Below, in pieces: positions 59,170 through 64,000 of a stretch of 64,000 bases of DNA (within the stretch, counting starts at the first letter, position 1; every line of letters begins with the position of its first letter). The DNA lies in assembly GCA_039654915.1 (NCBI GenBank), contig CM077599.1, positions 26,907,501 to 26,971,500 of the forward strand, written 5' to 3'. This stretch comes from Aquilaria yunnanensis. Taxonomy: Eukaryota; Streptophyta; Magnoliopsida; Malvales; Thymelaeaceae. Position numbers and translations under genes: made by a program. The notes under the pieces were generated by a model. The model searched no databases, had not been told where the DNA came from, and worked only from the letters and a program-made list of their open reading frames with translations.

Positions 59170-61616
59170 ATGTCTTCGCCAACTCCTCTTATGACTATTT
59201 CCCCCATCCCAGAGAGCTGGCTTCCTCTTCTCAATCATACTTGCTGTACGTCTTTGGAAAAACTAGAAAGATGGACCAAAAAGTTTTTTCTTCCTTCTTA
59301 CACCATCACCAGACTTCCTGGCCCTCAGGTGGTCAGTTTTATGAACCGCCGAAATGAGGTTACTGTTTTTCGCGCCCAACTGAAGGCCGGACTTCGGTTT
59401 CCTCCCTCGAGGGTAATTTGTGACTTTTGCCAATTTCATGGCATTGCCATTAATCAACTTCCTCCGAACTCGTACTGTTATTTTAACGCCTTCCTTTGCA
59501 TGTGCGGCGTTTTCAAAATAGAACCCCATTTCATTTTTTTTATGCAGTACTATAAGCTCTACGCGGTCCCGAAGGGTGGCTTTTACTTCATGCTGCCCCG
59601 AGGATCAGGGAGCAAAAAGTATATGTTCACCTTCGCCACTAAGGACAGTTGGCGAGGGTGGCAAGAAAATTTTTTTTTTCTGAAGATGGAGGAGGCCTGG
59701 TCGTACGTTCCGACCTTGTGGGCTTTGGGAAGGCTGGAGACGGATGTTGTAGATCTGAGGATACTGCTGACTCCTGAGTTGGCACCTAGATTCGCGGACT
59801 TCAACAGACGGATCTGAGCAGTCTCCGACTGGGATTCCAAGGTCCCTTCACGCTCCCTCTACCCCTTCCCCATCATGTGGAAGCTGATGACCGAGGAGGT
59901 CCTTCGGGAGCTAGGCGTAGTAAAGGAGCACGAGACGGACCTCGAGATGCCGGCTCCTGCCATCGCAGGGAAAGACTCCTGGTTGGTAAAACTCCTTCAG
60001 GAGGAGGTTACTTACGAGACCTTTTGTGAGCGTAAGTTATCTCAAAAGTTTCTTTGTTATAGACACATCTTAGACTCACACTGATGTTTTCCTTCTGTTT
60101 CAGAGATGGGCGACGACTCCACTGCTTACTACAAGGCACTATTCCTCGGTCAAGCCGAGAAGGGGGAAGCAAACAAAGAAGGCCGTCTCCCGAAGGCGGA
60201 AAGCGTTTGGGGCCGGGCCATCTTCGGCCAAACGGGCGAAGAAAGACGCGCCTCCCCCTCAGCCGGAAATTCCCGATGAGGTGCGCGAAGAGCTTGACGC
60301 CGGTGTTGCCCAGCCGCCCGAGGTCGCTACTAACGCCCTTTCTCGGAGTCCCACTTCCTCGGCAGCTCTTCTGGACGCCTTGGTGGAAGTCCCTTCTGCC
60401 GAGGAGCGCCGGAAGGAAAAAGGCAAGGAAATTTCTGCCGAGGGGGTCCGGGACGCTGACGATGATGTCACCGAGGTGCCGCCAGGTTCATTTTTTAGAC
60501 AAGATGTGGTGCCTTTATCTTTTGAACTTTGAGGATTTATTTGTCTTGACAAGCTTCTTGTTTTGCTGTGCAGAGGAGGTACCATCTTCGGGCTGGATGG
60601 TTGAGCACGCCCGGAAACGGGCCCTTCGGGATTCCCATATCCTGAAGGGAAAGATCCCGAGGGAGCCTTTCTAGTCGTTTACGGAGGACATGAACTTGTA
60701 CTCCGGCGACGGCCAGCAAATGGCCAACCAAATTTCAAAGGGGACCCTCACCGAGGCCTCATTCAAGGCTATTTCTGATGCGTGCCCGGACGATGAGTCC
60801 CTTGCTGCAAAAGTTTCTGAGCACGCTGCCCAGGTATACTTCTCGCCTTTGTTTTCTCCTTTTTCATTTCTTCTAAGTACTTGGCTTGTTATTTTTTGCC
60901 TTACTGACTTTGCTCTTACTTCTTTGCAGCTGCTGGGGTTCACTGGCTTCCCCAGGGTCCGGGCAGCGAGGCAAGCGGTGTTCCGAGTCTTGGCCTTAGA
61001 CTGCATAGAAAAGTCTAAGGCCATGTGTTCCGACTTGGTTGCCAAGAACACGGAGATGGCTCAACCTGCGAAGAAGGAGATTGCTGCCATTCGGGAGGAG
61101 TTCTTGAAGGAAAAAGAGGAACTTTTGAAGGACTCCTCCCAGAAGATTTCTGACCTTGGCTCCAAGGTGGCGGAGCTGACTTCGGCAAACGAAGCTTTTC
61201 AAAAGGAGAAGTCAGAGTCTGAGGCTCTCCTGGCGAAGGTGCTTGCTAAGAAGGCCGAGCTTCAGGCCAAGGTCGAGTTTTTGAAGAATGAGCCGAAGAA
61301 GAAGAAGATGAAGGCACTGAAGAAGGAGGTTGCTGATCTGGAGAGGGAAAGTGATGAGCTAGCAGTCGAGAAGGAGAAAGCCGACGAAATGACAAAGGTC
61401 GGTTTCCACGACGGCTTCTGCCTTGCTCGGCATCAAGTTCTGCAGAGGTTCCCAGATCTGGACCTCTCCTTTTTGGAGGCCCTAAACATCCCCGAGGGGC
61501 CTCGGTGGTCTTGGTCCAAAATCGAGCACCTTAAACTGCCCTTCCCACTTCTGGCGCCGAAGGCGGTGGATAAGGACGCAGAAGCTGATGGCTCCCAAGA
61601 TGCCGAGATTCCTTAG
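59170..61616 (+). pseudogene. Antisense accessory gene (aORF) of the Tat element, four exons, broken
   Basis: Proposed exons are 59170-60031, 60104-60485, 60574-60833 and 60930-61616, with GT-AG introns (donors GTAAGT, GTTCAT, GTATAC). The first exon carries the block typical of the plant gypsy-associated domain (VVSFMNRRNEVTVFR, FCQFHGIAINQLPPNSYC, KDSWRGWQENFFF). The last encodes a charged, probably coiled-coil region (EEFLKEKEELLKDSSQK, KKKKMKALKKEVADLE) and an acidic tail. Tat elements are known to carry such ORFs antisense between integrase and 3' LTR; their function is unknown. This copy has TGA at 59815, a frame change between about 60110 and 60280, and TAG at 60672. The last intron (96 bp) is itself open in frame. 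An AATAAA follows at 61704. Confidence 0.75.
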
Positions 61617-61703
61617 TTTGTATTAGGGTCCTTTGCCTTCTTTTTCTTCTGTTTTGTACTTCTTCTTTTGGCGAACTTCCTTCTTTGTAAGTAGATCTAT
61701 CTT

Positions 61704-61709
61704 AATAAA
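61704..61709 (+). terminator. Candidate polyadenylation signal of the antisense gene
   Basis: AATAAA lies 88 bp after the stop codon, within T-rich sequence of the kind found in plant 3' UTRs. Confidence 0.45.
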
Positions 61710-62208
61710 TACCCTTTCTTTCATGAATTTTTGGCTAAGTCTGTTGCGCAAAATCTTTTATTTATTACTGTCCCGAACACGTTCGCTCAAGAGACTTCGG
61801 AAGATCATAGCTAGACTTATTTAGCCTTGGAATCACCCTCAGGAAATTCTCTTAAGTGAATCTCCAATCTTCAGAGAAGGTTGATAACCTTTGTAAATAA
61901 GCTTTCTTTCGGCGACGACTGTTCTGGTGAAAAGAAGCTTCTGTACTTAGGAAAAAAATTTCCTAAGAAACTTTTGTACTTAGAAATTTTTCTAACTTGT
62001 ACAATTTTTCCACCAAAATCCTAAGCATAGAATTTTTTCAAGGCATCCAAATGCCATGTATTTTTTAATTCTACGCCTTTGGTATCGCCGAGTTTGTAAA
62101 CTCCTTTTGCACTTTGGCAAGTACCAGATAAGGACCTTCCCACTTTGTGCGAAGTATTCCGTGGGATGGCCTTTGGGGCCCAAATTCAGCCTTTCAGAGA
62201 ACGAGGTC
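61710..62208. other. Tat element sequence between integrase and antisense gene
   Basis: On the - strand, around 62100-62200, fragments of the integrase C-terminal region are visible out of frame, including a KWEGPYLV-type GPY/F motif near 62125. The last integrase residues are therefore separated from the main frame by the stop at 62209. The remainder is non-coding. Confidence 0.5.
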
Positions 62209-63156
62209 TCATTTCTTTATTCCTTTCGGTCTGGCGCGCAAGTTTATAGCCGCGGCCACTCTTTGCTGAAAGGCTTTTCTTCTCAGCTCGGCTGTTTTTC
62301 TGTGTTCGCCAATGAGGTCCAGCTTGGCTCTCAGGCCGAGGTCATTTCCCCTCTCATCAAACAGTTGTACTCGCATCGATGGTTGTACTACCTCAATTGG
62401 GATGATGGCCTCTGTACCGAAAACAAGTGAAAAAGGTGTTTCCCTTGTGGCTCTTCGGGGTGTTGTTCGGTAGCTCCATAACACACTTGGGAGCTCTCCT
62501 GGCCATTTCCCTTTTGCTTCTCCCAACCTCTTTTTCAGACCATCTTTTATGGTCCTATTAGATACTTCTACTTGCCCATTGCTTTGGGGGTGGGCTACTG
62601 GGGCGAAGTGCATCTTGATTCCGAGGTTATTGATAAGTTCTTGGAACCCCTTGTCTATAAACTGGGATCCATTGTCGGCTACTAGTACCCTCGGTATGCC
62701 AAATCTGCATACAATGTTCTTCCATACGAACTTCTGCACATCTTTTGCTGAGATAGTCGCCAAGGGTTCTGCCTTGACCCACTTAGAGAAATAATCCACT
62801 GCGACTACGCAAAACTTCACGCCTCCGGGCGCTGTCGGGAATGGCCCGATGAGGTCTATGCCCCAAACTGCGAAGGGCCAGGGATAGTCAGCCGAAGTTA
62901 CCAATTCCAAGGGTGTCCTTTGGATACTTCCGTGTCTTTGGCAGTTACCAAATTTCTGGACGAATTGCCTAGCATCCTTTCTTAGGGTAAGCCAAAAGTA
63001 TCCTTGGCGAAGTATCACTACTGCCAGGGCGTTGGTTCCTATGTGCGAGCCACAAGTGCCTTCGTGAACTTCTTCAAGGATCATTTCAGTATCCTCTTCG
63101 CCCAACACACCTCTGCAGTGGATTTGCATATCCCTGCCGATATAACTCTTCTCCAA
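62209..63156 (-). pseudogene. Tat integrase (single long frame, C-terminus cut)
   Basis: An uninterrupted frame of 315 codons holds the zinc-binding region and catalytic core of a Ty3/gypsy integrase. The acidic triad is visible in WGIDLIGPF, VADNGSQF and NGQVEVSNR. In the HHCC zinc region the first Cys of the usual Cys-x2-Cys appears lost (KFGNCQRHG). The stop at 62209 comes before the GPY/F C-terminal region, which is out of frame downstream. The frame differs from that of the RNase H frame upstream, so the polyprotein is broken between them. Confidence 0.85.
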
Positions 63157-63253
63157 TCAGGAAGAAACGACCGGAGCATCTTCGCACTTTTGCAACTTTG
63201 TTGGGGTCTTCGGGGAGCGCATTGGTTGCGAGATATCTTTTTATCGGGTCTTT

Positions 63254-64000
63254 TTAGCCTTTTCCCGAAGTTACTATGCTCAGCACTGCGATGCTCGGGC
63301 GGTTTAGTACCTCGGTGCATGTTTTCGACTTTGCCAAGCAATCTGCCTTGGCATTATCTCGCCGGGGCACATTTTCGATTCGTACGGTGTCGAACTCTCG
63401 AATGAGCTTTGCTACGAGTTCATGGTATTTTGCCAAGGTCGGGTCCTTCGCCCTGTAATCCTCTACTGTTTGTCGAACTACCAGCTGGGAGTCGCTGTAA
63501 GCTTTCAAGTTTCTTACACCAATTTTTCTGGATAGGCGCAACCCTGCTATGAGAGCTTTGTACTTAGCCACATTGTTGGTGATGTTACAGCTGAACTTGA
63601 TGGCCTTCATTACTTCTAAACCTTCCGGACCTCTGATAATTACCCCAGCTCCTTGGTGTTCGGATCCCGAGGCTCCGTCAACATACAAAGTCCATTCTGG
63701 CTCACCTTCGCCGGGATCCCGATGGCTGTCCTCGGTGATGGGTACTTCGGCAATGAAGTCTGCCAGGGCTTGAGCTTTTATGGCTTTCCTAGGTTCATAA
63801 GTAATGTCGTGTTCGCCAAACTCTATGCACAATTTGGAAAGCCTTCCTGAATGATTAACTTTCCTCATGACGTCCCGTAGAGGTAGACTACTTCGGACGA
63901 TGATAGGGTGAGCCTGAAAATATGGCCGTAACCTTCTTCCTGCCAGTACCAAGGCATATATAGCTTTTTGTAGCAATGGATACCTGACTTCGGCGCCGTG
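63254..64000 (-). pseudogene. Tat RNase H and end of reverse transcriptase (partial, runs off the window)
   Basis: The frame is open from the window edge to a stop at 63254. It begins in the connection region between reverse transcriptase and RNase H (PLLQKAIYALVLAGRRLRPY) and contains the RNase H motifs WTLYVDGASG, YSDSQLVV and DNAKADCLAK. The conserved glutamate, normally in an EYEAL-type block, reads KYKAL here. A catalytic residue therefore appears lost and the copy is probably inactive. The 5' part of pol and gag lies beyond 64000. Confidence 0.85.

Noticed and set aside
58535..59194. 219-codon + strand frame before the antisense gene
   Set aside because: It spans the polypurine-tract side, the TATA-like box and the leader of the antisense gene. 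Composition and position suggest non-coding spacer that is open because of high GC.
61992..62430. Short + strand frames opposite the integrase end
   Set aside because: Shadows of the - strand integrase coding sequence, without independent signals.

Overview
This is a window of nuclear DNA from a flowering plant, probably a dicot. The evidence is AT-rich intergenic DNA, genes with GT-AG introns, two recognisable plant gene families (YABBY and plant-type ubiquitin-specific protease), and Ty3/gypsy retrotransposons of the plant Tekay/Del and Tat lineages. I cannot name the species.

Two host genes are supported. A YABBY transcription factor of the YAB2 type lies on the + strand (six coding exons, 11339-15929). 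Its frame is cut by an in-frame TAA, and a conserved-looking tail stays open behind it. An apparently intact UBP8-like deubiquitinase lies on the - strand (13 coding exons, 32796 down to 20707, 876 codons plus stop, every phase consistent). Its largest intron (27354-29619) carries one foldback transposon nested inside another.

From 1 to 11 kb there is repeat DNA: a 90-bp tandem repeat, a 700-bp purine-strand tract, a Mutator-like foldback element with target duplication (1710-2930), smaller foldback elements, a CACTA remnant with subterminal repeats and a degenerate long LTR. From 33 to 42 kb there are two more small inverted-repeat transposons, another degenerate LTR-like region, two minisatellites and a microsatellite.

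From 42.5 to 56.6 kb lies a decayed Tekay/Del chromovirus. Its integrase is split by a 2.77-kb solo-LTR-like insertion (target duplication CTATG). Its 3' LTR is split by a 3.19-kb insertion (target duplication TATGT). A gag remnant of a Tat-type element follows.

From 57.8 kb to the end is a GC-richer Tat-lineage element on the - strand, entering the window mid-pol: RNase H, integrase, a long 3' region, polypurine tract and 3' LTR. In its 3' region, antisense to the element, is a four-exon gene-like unit with its own TATA box and AATAAA. Antisense accessory ORFs are known in Tat elements. The intron-bearing structure with its own candidate promoter is the most system-like feature here, although this copy is broken by two stops and a frameshift.
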